Origin: Annona cherimola
Taxonomy: Eukaryota > Streptophyta > Magnoliopsida > Magnoliales > Annonaceae
Assembly: GCA_030490835.1 (NCBI GenBank)
Contig: CM059971.1
Span: 123,722,564-123,786,563, forward strand
DNA length: 64,000 nt
Direction of reading: 5' to 3'
In this document: piece by piece, positions 23,651 through 36,239 of the stretch
How positions within the stretch are numbered: the first letter of the stretch is position 1
Layout: every line of letters starts with the position of its first letter
Translations under genes and position numbers: made by a program
Notes under the pieces: generated by a model
What the model was told of the DNA's origin: nothing
The model's input: the letters and a program-made list of their open reading frames with translations, nothing else
Database searches by the model: none

Positions 23651-24335
23651 TCTTCCAAGCATTAATGTGAGTCACATATAAAAAACTGCGAAGTGATGTG
23701 AGAATGGGAGCATTGATTTTGGCCCATGCTTTGGCCACAATGGAAGGTTTGCGGGATGGGATGGCACACATGTTGTACATGTTTACCATGGATGATTTAA
23801 TAATTTAATAATTCTATTTTTTAAACTTTATGTATATATTCAAATTATTTTCTTAGCTACTTTATTTATTCTCTTTACCTATATTATTTCACATCAATCA
23901 CACAATTCTTAAAATATTTTCTTTCTTACTTTCGCCTCATCCACAATTTCACCGATTTTTACATTCCTAAACATCCCCTAGTAGTTTATTTTCATTTTTT
24001 AATTAATATCTTCATAGATACTTAATTACCAACATTATTAAATTTACGCTTCTAGATTTAAAATTGAAATATGTACCTAGGTTAAGTTGTAAATATAAGA
24101 ATAAAAAAAGTAAAGTGTAGTCATTGAATAACTTACGTAGGTGTGTGTAAAGTAGCGCTAGTGAGAGATCAAAGTTCAAATGTTAGACAGCAATAGTAAT
24201 CTATTACTCTGTCTCATGGCTTAAAGTACACCTTTATTAATTAGTCGTCCACGGGTAATATGATAAAAAAAATTATTAATTAAAGAGATTGTGCATTTTT
24301 ACTTAGATATCAAAACCTTCTAAAGTATTTATTTT
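23651..24335. other. Intergenic, no feature supported
   Basis: AT-rich sequence. A partly complementary short pair and a 62-codon minus frame with no domain are all I see. Confidence 0.35.
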
Positions 24336-24575
24336 GGGAACGTTTGGAATCACATAAAAGTTGTCAAACAAAAAATTTTTAATATCTACAATTATCCCCT
24401 CTTAATTATTTTTTACATCTTCCAGTATAACTATCCTTACATTTCTTATCTATTTTAATTTTATTTTCTTTACTCTTCATTATTACCCTATCATATTACA
24501 TTATTTTCTATCATTTAAATAACTTTTATATCAAAAAATTTCATCTAAAATTTTTATCACTTATCAAATACACCT
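24336..24575. mobile_element. Tourist-like MITE, diverged copy
   Basis: Internal blocks TTATCTATTTTAATTTTATT and ATATTACATTATTTTCTATC match the 290-bp family. The ends are decayed. Confidence 0.45.
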
Positions 24576-25034
24576 TTTATCTAAAATAATAACTCCAATT
24601 TTATGACATTTTAGTATTTTTGTAAATGAATTATTGTTCGTTTAGTTGTAAGAGTAAAAAAAGGGGGTAAATTCAATTCTTAACAAAAGCATGAAGTCAA
24701 CCCTTGCCATTCAACTTTAAAATATATTTAAAGCATTTGCCATGTTTAACACATTTTTTAGGATAATTTACAAATATACTCTAATTTATATATCTACTTT
24801 TTAGGATAAAATATATCTACATTTTCATTAATATTTATATTTACATTTATCTCAATTTATATTACAATCGCATATAAAGATATTCTTACAAAATTTACTG
24901 AAATTTTAGGAAGAAAACTTGAATAATATGCTCTAATTAACTTTGGGGATGCTACCATGAAAGGAGACTGAACGCCCCCACTCGATCCCAGTCCTACTAT
25001 GCGCAAACAAGTTGAATAACATCCCACCAAAGGC

Positions 25035-25430
25035 ACGGTGACATAAATAAAACTATTTAATTTTTAAAATCATAAATAATCTCATATGGTTTAACTATAA
25101 TTATAAATATACTCTTGTTATCATAGCTACATCATCGTATTATTACAACATGAGTATATTTGTAAATGTATGCAAATTACATGGGTAAATTTACAAAATT
25201 AATTATACTCACATAGTTTTTGAAATTATAAATATACTAAGATAGTTTACACGTATTTGCAAATATGGAAGAGCTTCTATGGCACTATGATGACACAATG
25301 ACGATATAAATATATTTGCAATTATAATCAAATTATTTGGAAGTTATTTGTAATTTTTAAAACTATATAAGTGTATTTACAATAATTGTCAAATTATGTG
25401 GTATATTTACAAATTATCCTCATTTTTATC
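25035..25430. mobile_element. AT-rich inverted-repeat element, second copy
   Basis: Matches 11218-11570 in its CATATGGTTTAACTATAATT and TATATTTACAAATTA-type motifs, in inverse arrangement at the two ends. Confidence 0.5.
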
Positions 25431-26615
25431 ATTCCTCAAAAAAATAGTTTAATTAGAAAATTATATCTTATAAAAAATAAATAAGTTTATATAACTATTA
25501 AAAATTTTTAAAACATAATGCAAATTTGGTATATAAAAATTTGTGGCACGTAAATTTTTTGGATCATTAATAGTATACATACATGAACGTAATAAATAAT
25601 TTACATATAATAAAATTTCAATGGTAGAAAATTAAGGATAAACATGAAATCTTATAGTAAAAATTAACCATTACCCTAAAAAAAATTCTTTCCTACATCT
25701 TGTGATATAGTTTGACATTTTAACCTTATTTATATAATCACCTTACAAAATCTAATTCCGCTTTACTTATCCTTATCATATTACCTTTTTTTTAACTTCT
25801 TATATAATTTTCATTCCTCTTTTTCCACTTTTACTTTTACATTTTCCTAAATGAATTCTATTTCAAAATTTGTACAAGTTTTCATAATATTTTGAAATAA
25901 CACATACCCGATTCCTAGTAACATGGTTCCTTTTAAGAAAAAAAATACTTCTCTACGCTTGTGACGAATTTTTAATATAATTTTAACATATTAACTTGCC
26001 AAAAAACCATTTATACTTATGCCTCTTGTAACATGACCAATATCCTTACTTCTTAATTATAATTCTAAGCTAAAAATTTATACTCAAATAAATTTTTAGT
26101 ATTTTTATAGTTATAGAATCATGCTTTTACAATTATAAATTATATATTGAATGTGAATTCTTAGTTTTAAAAAATCATAATTATGGCTTGGGCATATTGG
26201 TTATTTAGTGAGGTGCATGAGTATAAATAAGATTTTTGGGCAAACTATACAAATATTTTTAAAATTATTAAAACATCATCATTATATTTACAATTAGGAA
26301 CAAAATTAGCGATTATATTTTAGATTTACCCCGAATCATTCATAGGCTTTAATGCATTTTGTTTCAATGGGAAAAACATGGTGTCAAAAAAATGGAAAAA
26401 ATAAATTATTATTTTTTAAGAACGTAAAAAGTATGTAAAAAGTATTTTTGAGGAACGTAAAATTCCGTCTTGTAACCCTCCTAGAGAAACCATCAGCGGG
26501 ACGGATGACCGGTCTGCACAAGCTGGTACCAACGGATGATGATTGATGACTGACTTGTCGGTATATACTCAATTGAGGCTGTCACGTCGGACTGTGGCTT
26601 GTGGACCGCCTCCCC
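25431..26615. other. Intergenic, no feature supported
   Basis: Very AT-rich. A more complex patch at 26460-26615 is single-copy in the window but has no credible reading frame. Confidence 0.35.
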
Positions 26616-26968
26616 GGACCCTGGTTCAATGCACCGGGTGTATTTTACCCATTTTTTTAAATTTTTTTTGAAATTTTTTTTTATGAAAATGTTAATCTAA
26701 GTTTATTTAACATTTGTATAAATTTTTACCATTTTTAAATATTTTTAAATATTTTTTCGGATTTTTTTAAAATCAGTGGCATTTTTTTTAAATTACTAAA
26801 AATGCTACTGATTTTAAAAAATTCAAAAAAAATATCTAAAAATCTCCAAAAATTATAAAAATTTATACACATGTTAAATACACTTAGATTAACATTCGTG
26901 TAAAAAAATTTTCAAAAAAAAATAAGAAAAAAAGGATAAAATACACCCGGTGCATTGAACCAGGGTCC
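26616..26968. mobile_element. Foldback element of the CACCCGGGTGCA family, copy e, 353 bp
   Basis: The first 34 bases (GGACCCTGGTTCAATGCACC, then GGGTGTATTTTACC) are repeated in inverse orientation at the right end with about one mismatch. Flanks CGCCTCCCC (26607-26615) and CGCCTTTCC (26969-26977) agree at 7 of 9 positions, consistent with an aged 9-bp duplication. The centre again has TCAGTGGCATTTT and its inverse. Confidence 0.82.
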
Positions 26969-27064
26969 CGCCTTTCCCTTTCTTCACCGTACAATGATGC
27001 GTCCGTGCATTTAGTATACAACTGTTGAACGGAAAGAGCCATCTTTGTGCAAGGCGGACATACT

Positions 27065-27415
27065 TGGGACCTTAATGCACCCTGGTGCATTTAATTAATT
27101 TTTTTTGTTGTTTTTAAAAAAGTTTTATACAACTATTAATCTAAATATATTTAACATATATATATATATTAATTTTTATAATTTTTGGAGTATTTTAGAT
27201 ATTTATTTTTATTTAAATTATTTAAAATGACGCTGATTTTTTAAAAATAAAAATAAAAATCTAAAATACTCCAAAAATGGTAAAAATTGATACACATGCT
27301 AAATACATTTAGATTAACAGTCATATAAAAAAATTTTAAAAAATAAAAAATAAGTTAAAGCACCTAAGTGCATCGAGGCTAAATACACCAAAGTGCACTG
27401 TATTGGGTGCACTTT
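27065..27415. mobile_element. Foldback element of the CACCCGGGTGCA family, copy f
   Basis: Left CTTAATGCACCCTGGTGCAT, right inverse AAATACACCAAAGTGCACTG, with complementary arms around the centre near 27230. No clear duplication. Confidence 0.65.
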
Positions 27416-29009
27416 ATCGGCATCTAACATACTTTAAGGACGAGAGAAATACCCTGTAAGAAAACAAAGAAAAATGAAAATATTTAAAATTGTAAGCAAA
27501 ATTTTTAAATTTACATATGGATACATAAGTATGTTTGTTAACCGTAAATGAAAAATATGGTATAGGGATCCGTGGGATTATAGATTCTCATGCCCACATC
27601 CTATTTTTACCTTTTTACATCTACATTTCAATCATTTCCAATTATTTATTTTTCCTACTATATTTCAACTACCCTATTTATTCGATCTTTGCTAATATTA
27701 TTTCATATCAATTATACCATTCTCAAAATATTTTATTGCTTGCTGCAAGAGATGTCAGACTTTTCCTCCTCATTAGCTCATTCACATCCTGGATAGGTCA
27801 TAAGTTGCAATAGTAGGCGCCATTTGAAAACATGTGTTAGTGGTGGGATCATTCAACAATTGATTTTATAACCTAATAATTTAATTTTTCTAATTTTATT
27901 CTTACACTTTAATTATTTTTCCTTTCCTTATCCTATTTATTCCAATTTTATATTTATTATTTTACATAAAATATACAATATTTTAAAATATTTCATTTTC
28001 TTCTCTCGCCCAATCCCACAATCCTATAGAGAGAACTTTTGGTAATGTATTTTTTTGGAATTATAGGATGGGGTGAAGAATAAAAATAGAATATTTTGAA
28101 ATTTATGTAATTACTATGAAATGATATGTGTAATGTTGTAATAAATAGAGTTGTTGGAGGATCCGAAGAAGAAAAAATAATTACAATATAGGGGCAAAAT
28201 TAAAAAATTAAGTTATTAAATGAATAAATAATTAATAGAGAAATGAGGATAATAGGATGTTTCCTACCCCGACCCCACTTGTTAAGCTGGCCAAACAAGC
28301 CCCGACTTTTACATTCTTAAATATCCCCTTCCACAACAGCTTCACTAATAAAAATTTATCGTAGAAGTATAGTCCTCATCTGGATCATGTCAAATTTTTA
28401 ATTTTTTAAATTTATTTAAAATATTGTTTTAAAATCAACAAAAAAAAGCAAGAATATTCATCCATGTCCCATTTCTCAATCCACTTCATCATTTTGCATG
28501 CAGGTGAACCGTCCCGAAGGTCCTCCGCATCGAACTAAAGGTGCTTTAGGTGCCAAATGGGGCCCAGAAAATTTATAGCAAAAAATGGCTGACTCAGTCA
28601 TGGAAAATTCAAGCAAAGAAACGGCAACAGTGATTTCAGATCTCAAAAGAACTGTTGGTGATCATCATAGATCAGTGCTGCTTGACGTTGCGGCCAGTGG
28701 CTGACATTCTGCAGCTACGTTGGAGATTCCTGGTTGTCACCGAGAAACCGCGACCGCCATTGGAAATGGTGTCGCTGACTTTCTCGTGCATGGCTTACCA
28801 AAAGGCCGAGGTGAATTGGCCATTCAAGCTGGTTATCTGTATGTAGACCCATTTGAAAAAATCACAATCGCAGTCCGTTTGTTGACCTTATCTTTCGAAA
28901 AAATTGACCTTAGTTTATTTGTAACATTCAATAAATGAGTTACATGTATGTATTGTAATAAGGTCGAAAGTAAGTTAATTTAAAGCACTATTTTAATATT
29001 ATATATAAC
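27416..29009. other. Intergenic; a GC-richer single-copy patch at 28500-28860
   Basis: Most of this is AT-rich. The stretch 28500-28860 has more balanced composition and short overlapping frames (63 and 72 codons, plus strand), but no recognisable domain, splice pattern or homologue that I can name. It could be a gene relic or an RNA gene; I cannot decide. Confidence 0.3.
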
Positions 29010-29272
29010 ATGAGAATACATTTGAATACCACGGAAAATTTTCACACTTTATAACCACGTTATTTTTTAACAATTTCTTTATATCTTCCTATGCGATTAT
29101 TTTATTTTTTAATTATTTTTATATAACTATACGTAAAATAAATATATATTTTAACTTTATTTTTTTCCATTCGTTATCATGACCTCTATTATATCACATT
29201 ATTTTTTTTTAATTTAAAACTTTTACACAAAAAACCTTTCTTTTATCACTTATGAAACACACCCTAAATTTC
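29010..29272. mobile_element. Tourist-like MITE, diverged copy
   Basis: Internal blocks (TTTTAACTTTATTTTTTTCC, ATATCACATTATTTTT) and the right end GAAACACACCC followed by TAA match the 290-bp family. The left end is decayed. Confidence 0.5.
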
Positions 29273-29519
29273 ATAATAAAAAAACATGTTGATGGCGATG
29301 ATGTATAGAAAGAAGGGAGAGACAAATGGAATTGGGGGTAAGATTATTACTTATATGCTAGCTTTACATGAGTTTAATGGATCATTAATTTCGATTGGTT
29401 GCAAACATCCAATCTATTATTATTTATTTACTTAAATGACAGACAAACTCATATCATACACATATTTATGAGTTGACACTCTATTAACATCCCAGTTTGT
29501 AGCTATTGGATACATTTGT

Positions 29520-29950
29520 GTGGAAGTTTTATCAGATTGAGTTGAATGAGCTAAAGCTTAATCTTGATCCCAACTTATTTAAAAATTTTCAAACTTAATC
29601 TATTTAAGAAACGTCAATCTTAATGATTTATAGCTCATTTAATAAATGTGTTGACAAATTCTTAATAGGTTATGTGAGGTTGTGTGGTAGGTGACGAGAA
29701 CAATGAGAGAGAAATGGGAAAGAAATAAGAAAAAAAGAAGAAGCCACAATATAGAGAAACGAGCATAGGAAGAAATCGAGAGTAAAAGAGGAAATAGTTG
29801 ATGAAAAATGAGAGGGGAAAACCAATGAGGGAATGGTCCGATGGAAAAGGGTAAAAATAAGAAGAATAAAGAGAGAGAAGAGAGAATAGTTAATGGAAAT
29901 GAACATATACATACATATATATATATGTATAGATATACATATATATATGT

Positions 29951-29999
<49 letters not shown>

Positions 30000-30410
30000 G
30001 GTTGGATGGAGAGTAGGAAAACATAAAAGACCAGAGAATGGACCGGGGAGGGATGGTTGAAGGTAAAGATGGAGAAAAAGAAGGAAAGTATGAGGGTGAG
30101 AGATAGAGGCAACACAAAGATGAACAATAATAATGCTATGAATTAGGACCCATGCCACAATAGGGAAGACAAGTGAGATGAAGAGAGGAAATCAAAATAG
30201 AGAACAAATTTAATATTTAGAATAACATCTATATACCCTCTTTCAATGGATTAATATGTTCGACAAGTTAAATATATTACTAAATGAATTGATGAGTTAC
30301 AAATTCCCTTAATCTATTTATTCGTTTAAATAATTAAACAAATAATCGAAATATAAATATTTATTTAAAAATCTATCCAATCCACTTATCAATAAGATGG
30401 TTAACCACTA
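29520..30410. repeat. Decayed repeat carrying (TATA)n and (GA)n microsatellites
   Basis: Dinucleotide runs occupy about 29905-29955 (AT/GTAT-rich) and 29957-29995 (GA). The flanking purine-rich sequence opens three overlapping minus-strand frames of up to 162 codons made of Leu/Ser/Ile/Tyr runs. These are by-products of low complexity, not genes. The outer parts have TTAATC and GGTTAAC motifs like the hAT-like element at 46403 but no clear ends. Confidence 0.5.
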
Positions 30411-30856
30411 CCGTTAGGTGAAGGTTTGGTAATAGCTCCTCATAAGGTTGGACTGGAGTTGTAAGGGCACAGTTTCCAACGTCATTTATTAGTCAACCAA
30501 TAACTACATTTTTTCACTTTATTTCTATATTCTAATATTTTTCTATTAATTATTCTCTAATAAAATAATTTATTTTACTTTTTCTTTTATCATTTCATAT
30601 TAATTTTGCTATTTAAAAAATATTTCGTTCACTGCTCTCAGCCGCCTCACGATCCCCACGGAATTCCACCCCCCTAACATTCCCATTTTTGTCCGTCCAA
30701 TGACGCAATCTGCCAAGGCGACCAAACTCGACTAATAAGACTGACAAGAGAGCGAGCCGCCATTAGAGAATTTTTCTTCACAGAAAGAGAACAGCACATG
30801 CAGTGGCACGAGAAAAATCTGGTCACGTAGAAAATCGCTGTGAGTAAATTAATGGG

Positions 30857-31262
30857 AACGTGATTTCATGCGCTGCGGGTGCATTTAAGCTTCTGTACAT
30901 TTGAGCGTAAATACTCATTTTTTATATTTTTTTGAAAAAAATTTTAGCACGAAGGTTAATCTAAGTGTATTTAATATTTGTATCAATTTTATCGCTTTTG
31001 AATATTTTTATGTATTTGTTTTGAATTTTTAAAAATCATTCCATTTTAGTAATTTAAAATTACTAAAATGCCACTGATTTTAAAAAAATACAAAATAAAT
31101 ACCTAAAAATCTTCAAAAATGATAAAAATTTATACACATATTAAATACACTTGGATTAACAATATCGTAAAATTTTAAAAAAAATAATAATATTTAAGTT
31201 AAATACACCTGGTTATACTAAAGCTAAGTAGACTTGGGTTCGTAAAATCATATTTACGATTA
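30857..31262. mobile_element. Foldback element of the CACCCGGGTGCA family, copy g
   Basis: The arms GGTTAATCTAAGTGTATTTAA and its near inverse flank a perfect central palindrome (CATTTTAGTAATTTAAAATT and onward). ATTAATGGG occurs directly on both sides (30848-30856 and 31263-31271), a perfect 9-bp match, though the termini next to it are eroded. Confidence 0.7.
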
Positions 31263-32072
31263 ATTAATGGGCTTTTCTTCCTTGTGAAACCAGTAGCAAC
31301 TAGCAATTTATGCGTCTCGATGAAGGACCCTTTATTCTATGTTTTCCTTTAATTTTACTAATACGTGGTTCTATTTTTTATGAAATACTCAAGATTAATT
31401 ATGTAACAAATCCTAAAATTTTTCAATTTTTTAAAATTTTCTTTTAGATTTTCAAAATCATCAAAGCTTTCTTTAAAAGCCCCTTTTATTTTCGGAATTC
31501 AAAAGATATTAAATTGGATATGGGGAAGAGTACGGTTTAGTTCACATGTTCACATGAAAAATTCAAAAAATAAAAATAATAAAATAAAGGGGCCCAACTA
31601 GATGCAACCATGGCTAGTTGAGTCCAGATACAGTGAATCACTCTCCCAGTGCTTAAAAAATCTTATTTTAGATGTATTTAATTGAAAATTAAGTTTTATC
31701 ATTATTTGGGATACATATATATATTTGAATTTTAAACGTAAGGTTAAAATGACTAAAATACCTCTATGTTTAAAAAATAAAAATATATATACATATTTTC
31801 AAAAATAATAAACTTGGTTAATAAATTAAATGCATATAAATTAAAAGGTTTGTAAAAATTTAAAAAAATGGGTTACGTGGCCAGCCTAACATAGATTGCT
31901 GGCGTTACTTCAACAGATCAAATTTGGACAACATAATTGACATCGAATTATTTTCAAAGTATTCAATTATTTAAAAAAGGTGAATAGCAAAAATATGAAA
32001 TATTAATCAGACCGGCCATATCTGATGGAAAGCTAATTCACTAAACATTTTTAAAAGCTACGATCTACTAGC
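31263..32072. other. Intergenic with one AT-rich foldback-like segment
   Basis: From about 31670 to 31880 the motifs TTTAATTGAAAATTAAGTTTTATCATTATT and AATAATAAACTTGGTTAATAAATTAAA lie in inverse order around a short AT centre, resembling the 37510-37845 segment. No gene supported. Confidence 0.35.
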
Positions 32073-32690
32073 TAGCCCACCTAGGACCAGAGGTGTTTAT
32101 GGTCATGATCTTAGCCCACCTAGGACCACAGGTGTTTATGTTCATGATATTCCAAACCATTTATAAATAAATTTAGGTTAAATTTTTTAAATAAATAGGT
32201 TACGATCTGCTAACCCTTTTAACTATTTAATTAAATAAATGGATTATGGTCGAAATTTTATGACCTGTCTAATATGCTTATAATTTACTTAACCTATTTA
32301 ACTGGTTTAACATATTAAAGTTATATATATAAATATAAACTCTTTGGTTATTTTTTGTGTTAAATATTCCTCCCGCTACCTAATTTTTAATTTTTTATTA
32401 CTTTTTTAATTCAATTTTTCCGTTATTGTCTTATTTCTATTTTCTTTATGCCGAAAAAATACCTTCCCGTCTCTCCTTGCAAGATTATCATCTGCCAAAA
32501 TTTAAACTTGCAAATCATTTGCTATACAACTCGTTAACAACCTGTCAACTCATTTATTAAATAGGTTGTAAATGAATTAGGGTTGAAGTTTTTTAAATTA
32601 GTTAATAAGAATCTTCAGATATTTTAAATGAGTAAAAATTAAGATTAAACTCCAACCCATCCAATCCAATTGGTTAACACCTTCCTAATG
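32073..32690. mobile_element. Probable hAT-like element with a 39-bp tandem duplication at its left end
   Basis: The unit TAGCCCACCTAGGACC..AGGTGTTTATG..CATGAT occurs twice in tandem (32073-32111, 32112-32150). The inner copy starts an element whose other end, near 32686, reads TTGGTTAACACCTT. CCTAGGAC and CCTAATGC, flanking the two ends, agree at 6 of 8 positions. This is weak evidence for hAT. Confidence 0.4.
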
Positions 32691-32879
32691 CATTACAAAA
32701 TGGCTTCTTGCTTCCGGCCCACTTAGCATAGTTTGCAACACGTTCAGCGGCATTACAGATCATTGTAGAATATGGCTGAGAAAAAAAAATCTCCAACTGT
32801 AATTTACACTATCAAGAAACAAATCTAAGTAGTTGGAACACCGACAATGGACTCGATCTAAAGCTTTCTTATTTCGGAC

Positions 32880-35095
32880 TTACGTGGCAGTGGAATCACT
32901 TCTACGCAAGCTTTTCAAGAAAGAGCCGCTTCTGGTAATCTCACGCAGTGGCTTGTTGGTGAAGCGGATGAGATTGTAAGCACAAGCTCCACACAAAGCC
33001 CCTAAGGTAGGCCCCACAATGTACACCCAAAGGCTTTCGTAACGATTGAACACGATTGCAGGCCCCAAGCTCCTTGCCGGATTCATAGATGCCCCGGAAA
33101 TTGGCCTGTGAAAAATACAAGCTCATCATGCCTCTTGAGTATTTAAAGGGACCTCTTAACGGACACATAGTTCTGGAGAACGAAAATAGAACATTTAGAG
33201 TAGATCTAGAGCAAACTCTTGATAGTATCAGGCATGTTTGAAAGTACTCCATTTGCTCTATCACTTACACGACTGTTATGAAGGGCCCATCGGCCAATTA
33301 ATTATTTTGCGTACGAGATTGACATTAAGAGTGTGTTTGTTTGGGGCCAAAACTTGTTAATTAAAACTTTTCAACACAAAACTTTTCACTCTTCATAACT
33401 ACTCTATTTTTTAATTATTTTTTCATATTTTTCTATACAAACTACCCTACTTTTCAATCATTTCTACACAACTACCCATACAACTAACCTATCTATTTTA
33501 ACTTTATTCTCTTTACTCCTCATCATTGCTCCTATTATATCACATCATTTTCTATCAATTTGACAACTTCTACCTCTAAAACTTTTCATCAAAAGTTTTA
33601 CCTCTAACCAAACACACCCTAAGCTTTTTTCTACGATTCAAACAAAAAGGTTGGCACTCATCGCAAAAAAAGAAAGAAAAAGACAAGAAAAACTTGGTAG
33701 TATAACTTCAGGTATTTATTGTTTTTGACCCGAAATAGCATACGGGACTGAAACAGAGCACTGATATGCTGGCACCGGTGATGAGTGATGACATGCATGC
33801 CTAACTGAAACCAAACTTCAAAGTTAAAATGCAATATTCATATAGTCACATCAATTCAATCAGGATGAGTGATAGATACCCTGCAACTAGCACGTTCAGT
33901 AAGATGGTAGCTCCTGAAGCAAGCCCTGCAAGTTCTCCAATCTGCAACCAAGAACAAATCACCCAAAAAAAAAAAAAAAAATTCTGCTTGTATCAGATTG
34001 GGACGATGTTTAGGCCTGAAAATATATCAGTGTATTCCCACTTCCGTTGGATATTTCTGTACATGTTTACATAAATATCATCCAATTTATTCAGGCCATA
34101 GTTTTTAAAATCGCAGTTATGGTTCCCAAATAATTAAATGGACTTACTGCTCTATTGTCGGTGGCAACCCCGGAGATTACAAACATCAGGTAGAAAGTTA
34201 TTACGAATTCAAGAACGAGTGACTGCAAGTCGGATCCAGTGGGAATTGTTCCTGGGAAATTCTTGTGATTTCCTCCGAACAACAAGTGCAGTGTTCCACT
34301 CGCCAGCGTAGAGCCCACGATCTGGGAGAACAAATAAGCAGGGACCTAAAAAAGAAAAAAGCCACAAATAAAACACGCAAACGATCAACAACCTCAATAA
34401 CATATCAACAGGCGATCCAATTAATTCAGTGATCAGGCCTTGTTTGAATTGATTACCTGTTTCCACGGAAATCTTCTGCAAACAGCAAAGGCAAAGGTGA
34501 CTGCCGGATTGAAATGGGCGCCGGAGATGTGGCCGACTGAGTAGATCATGACCATGACAGCAAGGCCCCACACTACGCAGATACCAGGGAACGTAACTTT
34601 TCCCGCTTCTACATTTACAACAACCGATCCGCAACCAGCAAATATCACGAAGTACGTCCCCAGTACTTCTGCAATGATCTTCTCCGGATCAAAGGAGAAG
34701 GAAAAAAAAAAAAAACTTATATAATTAATTCCTTCACCAGGCAAAGGGCAGAGTAATCGCCATTGTTTTTATAGAAACTGACGAGGCCAACCAAAACCTC
34801 AATTGTGTCTGAATCACAAGATCACAAGGTTCATAATCTAGCATACTCTGAGACACCCAAAAACGAAAAAACAAAACAAAATAAACAAAAAAAATGTAAA
34901 CGAAGTCATGAGGAGATGCACCTTCTGCAAGAACGGCACGGTTAACTGGAAGGGCCATCCCTCGGTGCCCTTCGGAGCAGTGGCGGCTTGTTCAGTTTCT
35001 GTTTCCCCGTCTTTCTTTGCAACTCTTGCATTCGCATCTGCCTCTTCCTCTACTGAAATTTGGTGATCCTCATTGGGCACAGAAATCTCAGGCAT
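32880..35095 (-). CDS. NIP1: NIP-type aquaporin (nodulin 26-like intrinsic protein, subgroup I)
   Basis: Five exons on the minus strand (34922-35095, 34457-34678, 34148-34345, 33880-33941, 32880-33105) join in frame to 293 residues, a normal NIP length and the usual five-exon pattern. The protein is a six-helix channel of plasma or internal membranes passing water and small uncharged solutes such as glycerol, ammonia or metalloids. Visible marks are a long acidic cytosolic N-terminus, the NPA boxes HFNPAVTFAFAV (115-117) and MNPARSLGP (227-229), the conserved SGVATDNRA, and the C-terminal KPLREITRSGSF shared with nodulin 26, whose C-tail serine is a known phosphorylation site. The selectivity filter reads W95, I211, A224 and R230 by position relative to the NPA boxes, the pattern of subgroup I. 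The start is the first ATG in frame and gives the expected N-tail. Intron 4 (33106-33879) holds a Tourist-like MITE. The nearest gene, eS26, starts about 5.9 kb away in the opposite direction. Confidence 0.95.
33329..33619. mobile_element. Tourist-like MITE, 291 bp, in the last aquaporin intron
   Basis: Left GAGTGTGTTTG, right CCAAACACACCC, with TAA on both sides (33326-33328 and 33620-33622). This is the cleanest copy of the window's 290-bp family. It lies in intron 4 of the NIP gene. Confidence 0.82.
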
Positions 35096-35540
35096 GGCTC
35101 CAAGAAATCAAGAGCAAATGGGGAAAGAAAATCTCGCGCTGAGCGATTTCCTTTGTGGAGAATATGAACCGTGATTTTCAGATAATACGATTCCTAGTTC
35201 AATAGAGAATGGGAGAAAAGCAGGCAGTTGGAAGAGACAATTGAAAATAAGGATAACAAAGCCACGGATGTTTTGGAGATTTTGTAGATCCGTCTATAGT
35301 GACGAGAACTTTGAAAGCTGCAACTGCCCGCCGTCACAACTCATAACAGATAATTAACAGAACAGGTGTTTAGCCCTCAGGACCACCTTAAATTGTGCTC
35401 TCCTGTCCACCATTATCTATCCGAACGCGTGACGCTTTTTTGCATGCACGGCTCACGTCGAAATTGAGATGAACAGCTGACAAATGGTTGGCCGGAATTG
35501 AATTGAATTAATTGCAACCATTCATTTCCGAGTTGTGTGC

Positions 35541-35560
35541 GGGGGTGGGGGTGGGGGTGG
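35541..35560 (+). repeat. G-rich tract upstream of the aquaporin gene
   Basis: Three consecutive runs of five G separated by single T, followed by further G pairs. It lies about 450 bp upstream of the NIP start codon on the opposite strand. It could form a G-quadruplex if a fourth G run takes part, but that is not shown by sequence alone. Confidence 0.6.
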
Positions 35561-35884
35561 AGAGGAGGATGACTTATTTAGGATTCCCAATATTCCACAG
35601 CAGACATTCATTTCGTCACGCTTTGGCTGTCAAGGGGGAAAGTTGCAAATTTAATTTGCAAGCCCGTGATATACCCATATGCAAAAAACCCCAATTTAAA
35701 TGAGATTGAACTCATTAGGATAGGATAAGAATAACAATTACGCACGTAAGTTGATTCTTTTCTCATAAACATAAAAGAGTTATCATTTAGGAGTAACTTC
35801 TTTTCTGATAGCAATCTTTACGAGGAATGAAACATGATCTCAATGTATACATATACATATATAAATATGTATTGAAATCTTAGC

Positions 35885-36225
35885 CCGGCCACCCGGGTGC
35901 AGATAGCTTCAGTGCACCTAGGGTGCAAATACTTATTTTCTTAATTTTTTTAAATTTTTTTACAAGATTATTAATCTAAGTGTATTTTACATGTATATTA
36001 AAATGGATATTTTTATATGTTTATTTTTAATTTTTTAAAATTATTGAAAATGTCATTGATTTAGAAAAATTAAAAATAAATATATAAAAATCTCCAAAAA
36101 TAGTAAAAATTTATACAAATGTTAAATATATTTAGATTAACAATCTTGTAAAAAAATTTCAAAAAAATTATAAAAAATAGATTAAATGCACCTGGGTGCC
36201 CTGAAGCAATGTGCATCCGGTTGCA
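35885..36225. mobile_element. Foldback element of the CACCCGGGTGCA family, copy h
   Basis: Left ACCCGGGTGCAGATAGCTTC, right inverse GCACCTGGGTGCCCTGAAGC, with complementary arms (CTAAGTGTATTTTACATGTA... ) around about 36060. The outer ends are eroded. Confidence 0.65.
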
Positions 36226-36239
36226 TGAAATCAGTTTCC

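Noticed and set aside
17688..27415. CRISPR-like spaced repeats
   Set aside because: The repeats are large inverted palindromes at irregular spacing in plant nuclear DNA, explained by transposon copies.
29639..30158. Three overlapping frames of up to 162 codons
   Set aside because: They are Leu/Ser/Tyr/Ile runs generated by (GA)n and (AT)n microsatellites and purine-rich DNA.
35541..35560. G-quadruplex regulating the aquaporin gene
   Set aside because: Only three full G runs are present and it is 450 bp from the start codon on the other strand, so regulatory function is not supported.
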